From Chloroflexota bacterium (lineage in GTDB: Bacteria > Chloroflexota > Anaerolineae > Aggregatilineales > UBA2796), in contig RFIM01000286.1 of the NCBI GenBank assembly GCA_003695215.1, forward strand, positions 1 through 16,716: DNA of 16,716 nt, read 5' to 3'. Within the stretch, counting starts at the first letter, position 1. Every line of letters begins with the position of its first letter. This document shows, piece by piece, positions 6,944 through 13,795 of the stretch. Below the pieces are notes generated by a model. It was not told the origin of the DNA. It made no database searches and saw only the letters and a program-made list of their open reading frames with translations. The translations under genes and the position numbers were made by a program.

Positions 6944-7714
6944 TCACCTTTTCCTTTCTTGAGGTCGAGAGCTGAGCGCTCTGAAGCACAGCGCAGCTGC
7001 CCAGAGCGCAATGATCAAGTCAAGCACTTGATCGGCGCGCAAGCCGAACCAGTATGGCACATATTCAGCGCGGAAGCCGCTCACAGCCGCCATGCTGAGC
7101 GCGTACAGCGCGATCAGCAGCCACAGCCGAGCGCCGCTCAGCACTTTGCGCCAAGCCAGAAGCAGCCCTAAGGCGCCGCTCAGCGCGGCCAGTGCGATGC
7201 CGATCACAGGCAAGTTCAGGCGTGGCGCCACAACGCCGTAGATATCAGGCGACTCAAGAGCCAGCCACGCAGGATAATCGGCGAGCGTGCGCACTTCAAT
7301 GCCATAGCCACACGTCGCTGCAGCGCACGCTTGCCAAATCGCTGCAGCGGCAATTGGCAGGCACAGCGCCAACGAATCGCGCACCTGCACTGCATCCAAG
7401 CGCCGCCAACGCGCCATGCTCAGCGCGCCAAACACAGCGCCAAGCAGTGCGCCATGCCAATTCAGGCCGCCGCTGCTCAGCGACCAGGCCTCGCCTATAT
7501 GCGCTGAGAAATAGGCCCAGTGCAGCGCCACATGCTCGGCGCGCGCGCCAATAGCGCCGCCAAGCGCCGCTGCGATCACTACGTCCAGATGCGCCATTGG
7601 CCGCGCTCTGCCACGCCATACAATTAGTGCGGCACACAGCAGAGCGCCCAACCCTATCCAGAATGTGAAAGCGCGAATCTCCAGCCCTGCGACCTGCACA
7701 AGGATTGGATTCAT
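6944..7714 (-). CDS. Divergent prolipoprotein diacylglyceryl transferase-like membrane protein
   Basis: A 256-residue protein with about seven membrane segments. The N-terminus MNPILVQVAGLEIRAFTF matches the Lgt start, Arg58 sits in GARAEHV, and LSSGGLNWHGALLGA (79-93) carries the His-Gly of the Lgt active region (His87). Lgt moves diacylglycerol to the lipobox Cys of prolipoproteins in the cytoplasmic membrane. The next Lgt signature, normally GRxGNF with an essential Arg, is replaced by WQACAAATCGYGIE (127-140), closer to the AGCCYG form seen in some Lgt paralogues. The C-terminal GLRADQVLDL resembles the late Lgt QxLxL region. True Lgt activity is therefore uncertain. The ATG at 7714 lies 12 bases after the prfB stop with no clear ribosome site; the stop abuts the next ATG. 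It is the middle gene of the prfB operon. Confidence 0.7.
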   Translation of the reverse strand: MNPILVQVAGLEIRAFTFWIGLGALLCAALIVWRGRARPMAHLDVVIAAALGGAIGARAEHVALHWAYFSAHIGEAWSLSSGGLNWHGALLGAVFGALSMARWRRLDAVQVRDSLALCLPIAAAAIWQACAAATCGYGIEVRTLADYPAWLALESPDIYGVVAPRLNLPVIGIALAALSGALGLLLAWRKVLSGARLWLLIALYALSMAAVSGFRAEYVPYWFGLRADQVLDLIIALWAAALCFRALSSRPQERKR

Positions 7715-7726
7715 AGCGCGCTGCGC

Positions 7727-8825
7727 TTAGGCCTGCTGCTGACCGACTTTGGCGCGCAGGTAGGCTTCCATGAAATCGTCCAAGCGTCCGTCTAGCACTG
7801 CAGCCGCATTGCCAACTTCGTGATCAGTGCGATGATCCTTCACCAGCTGATATGGATGCAGCACGTAGGAGCGGATCTGGCTGCCAAAGTTCACGTCCAC
7901 ATGCTCGCCTTTCAGCTTGGCGAATTCTTCCTCTTGCTTGCGGCGCTCCAGGTCGAGCAGGCGTGCGCGCAGCACCTGCATGGCGCGCTCGCGATTCTGG
8001 TTCTGGCTGCGCTCATTCTGGCAAGTGACCACAATGCCCGTCGGCTTGTGGACGATGCGCACAGCCGTCTCATTCTTCTGGACGTGCTGGCCGCCCGCGC
8101 CGCTCGAGCGGTAGGTATCAATTTCGAGATCCTTCTCCTCAATGACGATGTCCGTGATCTCGCCTTGCACGTCAGGCACGACTTCGACCAAGGCGAAGGA
8201 AGTGTGGCGGCGCTTGTTGGCGTCAAATGGGCTGATGCGCACAAGGCGATGCACGCCGCGCTCGGATTGCAGGTAGCCATAGGCGTAAGGCCCTTTGACG
8301 GTCATGGTCACGCTTTTGATGCCGGCGCCTTCGCCTTCCATCTGATCGATGATCTCGACCTGCATGTTGTGCGCTTCGGCCCAGCGCAGATACATGCGCA
8401 GCAGCATTTGCGCCCAATCTTGCGATTCAGTGCCACCAGCGCCTGCATGGATTGAGACAATGGCGTTCTCGCGGTCATATTTGCCGCTCATCAACGCCTC
8501 GAAAACGCGCTGATCGACGATCTGCTGCAGCGCCTCCACTTCGCGCTCTAGGTCTTCGGCAAGGCTCTCATCGTCCAACTGCGCTAGCTCTAGGGCATCC
8601 TTCAGGCGCGCTTGCAGGCTTTCCCATTCGCCGATCGTGTCGCGTAGCGCGGCAAGGCGCTGCATGGCCTCTTGCGCTTTGCGCACATCATCCCAAAAGT
8701 TCGGCGCGCTGGATTTTTCCTCAAGTTCAGCCGCTTCACGGCGCTTGGCAGCTAAGTCAAAGGCGCTCCATGAGCTGCTCAACGACGCGCTGCATGGCAT
8801 TCAGCCGAGCGATCAAGTTTTCCAT
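7727..8825 (-). CDS. prfB: Peptide chain release factor 2 (RF2), made through programmed +1 frameshift
   Basis: RF2 reads UAA and UGA and triggers peptide release. The gene is in two frames. The first 22 codons run from ATG 8825 to CTT 8762-8760 and meet an in-frame TGA (8759-8757). Shifting by one base at CTTTGAC continues as Asp23 to the TAA at 7727, giving about 365 residues, the usual RF2 length. The anticodon-like SPF is at about 198-200 and the catalytic GGQ, in SSGAGGQHVQKNE, at about 244-246. A coiled-coil N-terminal domain and the IHAGAGGTESQDWA block are also present. The ATG at 8825 is preceded by AGGAG about 11 bases upstream; starting later would lose the conserved N-terminal helix and the regulatory stop. 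A good promoter lies at 8871-8899. First gene of an operon with the Lgt-like and FAH genes. Confidence 0.97.
8756..8769 (-). promoter_or_regulatory. RF2 programmed +1 frameshift site
   Basis: The minus strand reads GGAG (8769-8766), CGC, CTT, TGA, C. The slippery CTTTGAC and a Shine-Dalgarno-like GGAG three bases before CTT match the layout of the well-known E. coli prfB site. When RF2 is scarce, slow termination at the TGA favours the shift and restores RF2 synthesis. Confidence 0.93.
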
Positions 8826-8870
8826 TGGCACAACAGCTCCTGAGAATCGGGCTCAAATTTGGATAGCGCG

Positions 8871-8899
8871 ATCATAGAGGATATCGGCGCGCTTGTCCA
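8871..8899 (-). promoter_or_regulatory. prfB operon promoter
   Basis: -35 TGGACA (8899-8894), 17-base spacer, -10 TATGAT (8876-8871), each one base from consensus. Predicted start near 8864, leader about 39 bases. Confidence 0.75.
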
Positions 8900-8934
8900 G
8901 TCGGAGGTGGCTAAAAGCAGCTTTTTCGAGGCGC

Positions 8935-8969
8935 AAAAAGCCTGCTCAGGTGTGTTAACCTGAGCAGGC
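8935..8969 (-). terminator. Rho-independent terminator of the secreted-protein gene
   Basis: A perfect 12-bp stem (arms 8958-8969 and 8940-8951, loop of 6) is followed on the minus strand by TTTTT (8939-8935). It lies 11 bases after the stop at 8980 and isolates the gene from the prfB operon. Confidence 0.93.
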
Positions 8970-8979
8970 GATGTTTTGG

Positions 8980-9909
8980 TTAATCTACAACGTTCGTCGG
9001 CAGCGGCGCGCCACGCCAGACGTTATCAGGATTCGGAACTAGCACATCTACAGGCACCCAGTATGTGTTGCAAGCGATGATGATCTTGTAAAAGCGGCGC
9101 GTGGCATCCACGCCAAGCACCCAATAGGTCTTGGCATCAGGCTGTGTATCCAAAACGACCGTGCTGGCTGCGTCTGGTCTAGGCGCCCAATACAGCGGAG
9201 TCGGACGGGTCAACAAGCCCTGCCCAGCGCCTCTTAAATCGAAGCAGCCTAGTTGCTGCCCGCAGAAGACCTTCAGCGGACCGATGTCTGAGTCGCTGCC
9301 AACACCTATCACACGTGCCCAAACGGGCCCGCCGTATGGCTTCACAGCGACTGTCACTGACTGATTAAAAGTTACAGGTGTGGTGACTGTGGCTGCGAAG
9401 GAAACCGTCCCCGTGCCAAGCAACTCACCGCCGCCGCCTGGCGCTGTGCGCACTTGAGCTGTGCCTGAGCTAGCAGGATTGCCTGGCGGTTTAGTATAGG
9501 TGAAGCTGAATGTCACAGCGCAATTCTCAAAAGTGCTGATACCGCCGCAGTCCGTGCTGAAAGGTCCGGCGAGCGAGTCGTTAGTGAAGGTGAAGGCTCC
9601 AACAGTGAATGAACCAAAGACGCGCCCATAAACTGGTCCGGTATAGGGCGATGCGATTGTGAGCGTCGTGCTGAGCGTGAAGGTGCCCGGCCCAGCTGGG
9701 ATGATCACCGTCCCTGAGGCGAGGACAGTGCCACCTGGCGGTGGTTCTGTGCGCAGCTGGACGTTTGCTGTGAGCGAAATGTTGAATGGGTTAGGGTAAG
9801 TGAAGCCGAACGTCACTGTGCAGCCTTGCGCAGAGGTCGGCGTGGGTGTCAAAGCAAAGCCAGTGAGCAAAACCGCAAAAGTGATCAAGAGTGCCAAAAG
9901 CCGTTTCAT
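8980..9909 (-). CDS. Secreted protein with duplicated Cys-paired domain and SH3-like C-terminus
   Basis: A 309-residue exported protein I cannot name. The signal peptide covers residues 1-28 (MKRLLALLITFAVLLTGF, likely cut near TSA-QG). Two repeats of one beta-rich domain follow: about 29-121 and 129-216. Both start with CxVTFxFTY, contain a VRT/LRT-Pro-Gly-Gly turn, a PYxGPVxxRVxG strand (88-99, 191-202) and end in Cys. Each has exactly two Cys at its ends (30/121, 130/216), suggesting one disulfide per domain. The C-terminal part (222-300, Cys222/Cys280) with LLTRPTPLYWAP and TYWVLGVDATRRFYKI resembles a bacterial SH3-like module, often wall- or ligand-binding. Start ATG 9909 has AGGAGG 5 bases upstream. 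The gene is a single-gene unit with a near-consensus promoter and strong terminator, so it is probably well expressed. Confidence 0.8.
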   Translation of the reverse strand: MKRLLALLITFAVLLTGFALTPTPTSAQGCTVTFGFTYPNPFNISLTANVQLRTEPPPGGTVLASGTVIIPAGPGTFTLSTTLTIASPYTGPVYGRVFGSFTVGAFTFTNDSLAGPFSTDCGGISTFENCAVTFSFTYTKPPGNPASSGTAQVRTAPGGGGELLGTGTVSFAATVTTPVTFNQSVTVAVKPYGGPVWARVIGVGSDSDIGPLKVFCGQQLGCFDLRGAGQGLLTRPTPLYWAPRPDAASTVVLDTQPDAKTYWVLGVDATRRFYKIIIACNTYWVPVDVLVPNPDNVWRGAPLPTNVVD

Positions 9910-9940
9910 GGCATCCTCCTAGCTATTTTACACTTCAAAT

Positions 9941-9969
9941 ATTGTAACAAGCCACTAATTTTTTGTCAA
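9941..9969 (-). promoter_or_regulatory. Strong housekeeping-type promoter of the secreted-protein gene
   Basis: Perfect -35 TTGACA (9969-9964), 17-base spacer, extended -10 TGTTACAAT with TACAAT at 9946-9941. Predicted start near 9934 and a leader of about 25 bases with AGGAGG. It lies in a strikingly AT-rich stretch. It is the best promoter in the window. Confidence 0.9.
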
Positions 9970-10150
9970 TGAAGTTTAGTTCTGCCAAGTAGATTACATT
10001 TATAATATAAGATAATTTCCACTACATGACTACTGAGCAAATTTCAAATCGCAAAGTAACTTTCTGAAGCACCTTCTAAAGAGGCCAGAACGAGGATAGG
10101 GTGAAGCTTGCTCGGGCGAGCGGAAATGCCTTGGAGCCGAGACAGTGCGC
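9970..10150. other. AT-rich intergenic region between ridA end and the secreted-protein promoter
   Basis: No gene is seen. Bases 9970-10080 are far richer in A/T than the neighbours and include the run TTTATAATATAAGATAATTT near 9999-10018, which could act as an upstream promoter element. An imperfect hairpin (CTTT..GAAG / CTTC..AAAG, 10060-10081) may serve as a weak terminator for the gyrA operon. A short GCTCGGGCGAGC hairpin sits near 10112-10123. None has a clear T run. Confidence 0.4.
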
Positions 10151-10519
10151 TCAGGCGCTTAGGTACGTCTCAGCTTCAATTTCGGCGAGATACGCAGCGC
10201 CGATCACTGAGGCGACCACAAGCAGTGTGTCTACAGGGTGCACCTCGCCAAGGAATTCAGCGTGAGCACCTGCCACAGCCTGCCAATCAGCTTCATTGAT
10301 CAGGTAAATGCGCGTGCGCACGGCATCGTGCCGCATAGCGCCGCCTTCCTGCAAGGCGCGCTCAATTTCGTGCAGGATGTAGTGCGTCTGCTCATAAGCA
10401 TTGCCAATGGCGACAGGCTGCGAACGCTCATCTGCGGCACTTGTGCCGCTCGCCCACACATGGCGGCCAGTGCGCACGGCGCGCGCATAGGCTGCCAGAT
10501 TCTCCCAGTATGAGCCCAA
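10151..10519 (-). CDS. RidA/YjgF/YER057c-family protein with apparently interrupted start
   Basis: A 122-residue Rid-family protein; relatives hydrolyse reactive enamine/imine intermediates as cytoplasmic trimers. Visible family patterns are GSYWENLAAYARAV (2-15), HVWASGTSA (20-28), the helix NAYEQTHYILHEIERAL (40-56), VRTRIYL (67-73) and YLAEIEAE (110-117). The Arg that binds substrate in canonical RidA (usually in a PxR segment near residue 105) is not evident in HPVDTLLVV, so it belongs to another Rid subgroup. The only start open in this frame is TTG 10519, with no ribosome site. Just upstream the frame reads T-I-S and then a TAA (10531-10529), preceded by ATG AGG CGC (10540-10532). Relatives commonly begin M-x-R-R-x-I-S-x-G-S, so the natural start was probably ATG 10540 and the TAA is a nonsense codon or sequence error. 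It overlaps the upstream gene by 92 bases. Confidence 0.75.
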   Translation of the reverse strand: MGSYWENLAAYARAVRTGRHVWASGTSAADERSQPVAIGNAYEQTHYILHEIERALQEGGAMRHDAVRTRIYLINEADWQAVAGAHAEFLGEVHPVDTLLVVASVIGAAYLAEIEAETYLSA

Positions 10520-10859
10520 GCTGATCGTTTAGCGCCTCATCAAGGTCTCTGGTGTTAACTTCGTGGCTGAAGATCGGCATGTCCTGGACTGAGCCGCCGC
10601 CAAAGCGCGATGTCGCCGTTGGGCGCGGCGGCCGCGTGCCCAAGCGCGGCATGCCTGTCTGTTGGGCACGCCACGTCTGCGTGAGCGGACGGACAGTGTT
10701 GAGCGGATTGAAGACTTGTGCATCGGCGCTGAGCGCGAAGAAAAAGCAGCTGAAGAGCAGCAAGAGCAGCACTATCAGGCCGATAACGCGCTCTTGTGCC
10801 ATCGGCGGGCGCGGCGCCTTAGGCGGACCGAACTCAGCAGGTGCGTACAAGGCGCTCAC
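10428..10859 (-). CDS. Small membrane-anchored hypothetical protein
   Basis: A 143-residue protein I do not recognise. A Pro-rich N-terminus (about 1-24) leads to a strongly hydrophobic segment at about 25-47 (VIGLIVLLLLLFSCFFFAL), either an uncleaved anchor or a signal peptide ending at ADA. The remaining stretch is Arg/Pro/Gly-rich and polar. The GTG at 10859 overlaps the gyrA stop as GTGA, which implies translational coupling; an internal ATG at 10802 is an alternative start nearer the hydrophobic segment. Roughly the last 30 residues lie in the N-terminal coding region of the RidA gene, in another frame, and turn Cys/Arg/His-rich. They may therefore not be native: the true end may lie near 10520-10530. 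Confidence 0.55.
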   Translation of the reverse strand: MSALYAPAEFGPPKAPRPPMAQERVIGLIVLLLLLFSCFFFALSADAQVFNPLNTVRPLTQTWRAQQTGMPRLGTRPPRPTATSRFGGGSVQDMPIFSHEVNTRDLDEALNDQLGLILGESGSLCARRAHWPPCVGERHKCRR

Positions 10860-13528
10860 TCGCCTTCTGCGTCATCCGACTCGCCCTCCGAGTCAGAATC
10901 AGCCTCATCATCGGCGAAGTCATCCTCAAGGCCTTCTTCAAGCTCGTCCTCAACGTCAAGCCTATAATCCAACTCGCTCGAATCGCCATTGGGCAAGAGC
11001 GCGCCAATGCCTTCAGCTTGCGGCAAGCTCAAATCAGGCGCGCCTTCGCCGTTAGCGCTCACTTTGAGCGCGCTTGCCGTCAGCTCAGCTGAGCGCACTT
11101 CCATCACAGCGACGCTCACGACCTGATCATCGGATTGCACGCGCACGGCGCGCACGCCTTGCGCAGCGCGCCCTGTCAGGCGGATTGAATCGGCGCGCGT
11201 GCGCAGCGTCATGCCATTGCGCGTGATGAAGGTCACCTCATCATTCGAGCGCAGCGTCCGCACCGAGACGATCTGACCGAAGCGTTCCAGTGCCCTCAGG
11301 CTGATGGTGCGCACGCCTATGCCAAAGCGCCGCTTGAGCGGATATTCGCTGATGGAGACGCGCTTGCTATAGCCGCGCGCCGTCACGATCAAAAGCTCGC
11401 TCACTGTGCTGTTGACCACATCCACGCCTGCCAGGAAGTCATCCTCCTGCAGGCGAATGGCGCGCACGCCTGCTGCAGCGCGTCCCATCGGACGGACTTG
11501 ATCTTCCTCAAATAGCAGCGCGCGCCCATTGGCTGTGACCAAGATCAAGCGATCCGAGCCGCTGGTACGGCGCACCCATTGCAGCCGATCATCTTCCTCA
11601 AGCGTCATGGCGAGCAAGCCGTTGGCGCGCACTGCGGCGAATTCCGAGCATTTGACGCGCTTGATCCTGCCCTTGCGCGTGCAAAGGACGAAAAAGCCGC
11701 TCTCGAAATCTTCCACGCAAGTGATAGCTGTCACGCGCTCGTCTTCGCTGAGCGCCAGCACATTGGTCAGCAAGACGCCCTTGCCAGCGCGATCGGCCTC
11801 AGGCACTTGGAAGGTGCGTTGCGCATAGACCTTGCCGCGATTGGTGAAAAAGAGCAGATATGCCAGCGAATTAGCGCTGAGCAAATGCTCGACATTATCT
11901 TCATCACGCTTAGCGATGCCTGTGGTGCCGCGGCCGCCACGCGCTTGCGCGCGGTAAAGCGCTGCAGGCGTGCGCTTGATATAGCCGCGCTGCGTGACGG
12001 CGATCAGCATCTCTTCGTCGCGCACCAAATCGGCTTCATCGAAGTCAGCGCTAGCTGTCAGGTCAAGGCGCGTGCGGCGCGCATCGCCGAACTTCTCCGC
12101 CACTTCGTTCAGGTCGCTTTTGATCAGCGCCAAAATCTTGGCAGGATGCGCCAACAAATCCTCGAGGTAGGCAATGCGCTCGCGCACCTGCTCATATTCT
12201 TCAGCGATTTTGCGATGCTCAAGCGCGGCCAAGCGGCGCAATTGTAGCTCTAGAATTGCGCGCGCCTGCGCTTCACTAAACTCAAAACGGCCAGCCAAAG
12301 CCTCTCGCGCCGAATCGGTATCCTGCGCCTCACGGATAGTCTGGATGATCGCGTCGATGGCATCCAGCGCCTTGAGATAGCCTTCCAGGATGTGCGCACG
12401 GGCGCGCATTTTCTCTAGTTCGAACTCAGAGCGGCGGCGGATGACTTCGCGGCGATGTTCAATATAAATTTGCAAGGCGCGCTTCAGGCTGATAGTGCGC
12501 GGCTCGCCTTCCACAAGCGCCAAAAGCTGCACGCCGATAGTCGTTTGCAGTTGAGAGAATTTGTAGAGTTGGTTGAGCACTTTGAGCGGCTGCGCGCCGC
12601 GCTTGAGTTCGATCACAATGCGCATGCCTTGCCGATCCGACTCGTCGCGCAGGTCGCTGATCGAATCAAGGCGTCCTTCCTTGACCAACTGCACCAAGCG
12701 CTCGATGATCGCCGTCTTGCTCAGCTGGTAAGGAATTTCCGTGACGATGATGGCTTGTTTGCCGCTTTTCAGCTCTTCGATCTGGCAAGTGGCCCGCACG
12801 GTCAATTTGCCGCGCCCAGTGGCATAGACTTCGCGGAGCGCCTCGCCGCCGATGATCGTGGCGCCAGTGGGAAAATCGGGCGCTTTGATAAACTGCATGA
12901 GATCATCTACGCTGACGTTGTCCAGATCGTCGTAGCGATCGATCAGGTAGGCGACAGCAGCGGCGACTTCGCGCAAGTTGTGCGGCGGGATATTGGTGGC
13001 CATGCCGACAGCAATGCCGCTAGAGCCATTGACCAGCAAGTTGGGCAGGCGGGCTGGCAAGACAGTCGGCTCTTGCAAGCTGCCATCAAAGTTATCGGTC
13101 CAATCGACCGTGTTCATCTCGAGGTCGAGCAGCATTTCTTCAGCGATGGGCGCCAAGCGCGCTTCCGTGTAGCGCATGGCGGCCGGCGAATCGCCATCAA
13201 TGCTGCCGAAGTTGCCTTGTCCATCCACGAGCGGGTAGCGCATGGAGAAATCTTGAGCAAGGCGCGCCATTGCATCGTAAATGGCGCCATCGCCGTGTGG
13301 GTGATATTTGCCAAGCACCTCGCCGACGATACGGGCGCTCTTCTTGTAAGGCGCGTTCGGGCGCAAGCCCATATCGTGCATGACGTAGAGAATGCGGCGG
13401 TGAACGGGCTTCAGACCGTCGCGAGCATCGGGCAGGGCGCGCGCTACGATCACGCTCATGGCGTAATCCAGGTAGCTATCGCGCATTTCCTCGTCAATGG
13501 CGACGGTGCGAATCGTACCAATGTCCAT
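10856..13528 (-). CDS. gyrA: DNA gyrase subunit A
   Basis: The DNA-breaking and DNA-wrapping subunit of gyrase, forming A2B2 with GyrB to introduce negative supercoils. It has 890 residues. The catalytic Tyr is Tyr120 in AAMRYTEARL, preceded by the quinolone-pocket sequence GKYHPHGDGAIYD (73-85). The tower, coiled-coil gate (about 350-490) and a beta-pinwheel C-terminal domain follow, and the GyrA box QARGGRG (528-534) marks it as gyrase rather than topoisomerase IV ParC. The last 40 or so residues form an acidic tail rich in Asp, Glu and Ser. ATG 13528 gives the standard start MDIGTIRTVAIDEEMRDSYLDYAMSV; the upstream ATG at 13597 lies inside a -10 box and cannot start translation of that transcript. 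GGAAAG is about 9 bases upstream. It heads an operon with the small membrane protein and RidA; gyrB is not in the window. Confidence 0.98.
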   Translation of the reverse strand: MDIGTIRTVAIDEEMRDSYLDYAMSVIVARALPDARDGLKPVHRRILYVMHDMGLRPNAPYKKSARIVGEVLGKYHPHGDGAIYDAMARLAQDFSMRYPLVDGQGNFGSIDGDSPAAMRYTEARLAPIAEEMLLDLEMNTVDWTDNFDGSLQEPTVLPARLPNLLVNGSSGIAVGMATNIPPHNLREVAAAVAYLIDRYDDLDNVSVDDLMQFIKAPDFPTGATIIGGEALREVYATGRGKLTVRATCQIEELKSGKQAIIVTEIPYQLSKTAIIERLVQLVKEGRLDSISDLRDESDRQGMRIVIELKRGAQPLKVLNQLYKFSQLQTTIGVQLLALVEGEPRTISLKRALQIYIEHRREVIRRRSEFELEKMRARAHILEGYLKALDAIDAIIQTIREAQDTDSAREALAGRFEFSEAQARAILELQLRRLAALEHRKIAEEYEQVRERIAYLEDLLAHPAKILALIKSDLNEVAEKFGDARRTRLDLTASADFDEADLVRDEEMLIAVTQRGYIKRTPAALYRAQARGGRGTTGIAKRDEDNVEHLLSANSLAYLLFFTNRGKVYAQRTFQVPEADRAGKGVLLTNVLALSEDERVTAITCVEDFESGFFVLCTRKGRIKRVKCSEFAAVRANGLLAMTLEEDDRLQWVRRTSGSDRLILVTANGRALLFEEDQVRPMGRAAAGVRAIRLQEDDFLAGVDVVNSTVSELLIVTARGYSKRVSISEYPLKRRFGIGVRTISLRALERFGQIVSVRTLRSNDEVTFITRNGMTLRTRADSIRLTGRAAQGVRAVRVQSDDQVVSVAVMEVRSAELTASALKVSANGEGAPDLSLPQAEGIGALLPNGDSSELDYRLDVEDELEEGLEDDFADDEADSDSEGESDDAEGE

Positions 13529-13595
13529 GGCTGCTAACTTTCCAGTGTCAATCACGCACAGCGGCGTCTTTTTGCCAATTGGGAACGTAGACTTC

Positions 13596-13601
13596 ATTAT
13601 A
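13596..13601 (-). promoter_or_regulatory. gyrA -10 element
   Basis: A perfect TATAAT on the minus strand predicts a start near 13589 and a leader of about 61 bases before ATG 13528. No clear -35 or TGn extension is seen. A second TGn-extended -10-like TAAATT lies further upstream near 13640. Confidence 0.5.
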
Positions 13602-13669
13602 CCGCACTTCAGCTCAAGGCGCGAGTGCCTGAATCGCTAGAATTTATCACGCTAAACGGCTGCTCCTCA

Positions 13670-13698
13670 AGCCCAGAATGGGCTGCCATGAAGGCAGC
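13670..13698. repeat. Two overlapping hairpins between divergent gyrA and DUF1269 promoters
   Basis: AGCCCA-GAA-TGGGCT (13670-13684) and GCTGCC-ATGAA-GGCAGC (13682-13698) share bases, so only one can form at a time. They lie upstream of both predicted transcription starts, so a role as DNA (operator, cruciform) is likelier than as RNA. The function is unknown. Confidence 0.35.
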
Positions 13699-13731
13699 GC
13701 CGCAAGGGCTACCTTGGGCAATCCAAGCTTG

Positions 13732-13760
13732 TTGACGCAGGCTGCGCTTTGGCTTAGACT
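13732..13760 (+). promoter_or_regulatory. Promoter of the DUF1269 gene
   Basis: -35 TTGACG (13732-13737), 17-base spacer, -10 TAGACT (13755-13760). Predicted start near 13767 and a leader of about 29 bases with AAAAGGAAG before ATG 13796. Confidence 0.65.
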
Positions 13761-13795
13761 CGAGAGAAAAGGCTTGATGGCAAAAGGAAGCAGCG

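Noticed and set aside
7820..8455. A 211-codon open frame opposite prfB
   Set aside because: It is antisense to the conserved RF2 core, and its composition mirrors prfB codons; no ribosome site or domain.
8760..8800. An RF2 start at 8800 in the main frame
   Set aside because: The first residues of that version are out of frame with the conserved RF2 N-terminus, which is read from 8825 and joined by frameshift.
10108..10299. A 63-codon plus-strand frame after the AT-rich region
   Set aside because: It runs antisense to the RidA gene end and has no domain or ribosome site.
11579..12247. A 222-codon open frame opposite the GyrA C-terminal domain
   Set aside because: Antisense shadow of gyrA without family motifs.
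12455..13537. A 360-codon open frame opposite gyrA
   Set aside because: It lies fully antisense to the well-conserved gyrA, has no recognisable domain, and such open antisense frames follow from the codon bias of gyrA.
13528..13597. Longer GyrA start at 13597
   Set aside because: This ATG lies inside the predicted -10 box, and the extra 23 residues do not fit the family N-terminus, which begins at 13528.
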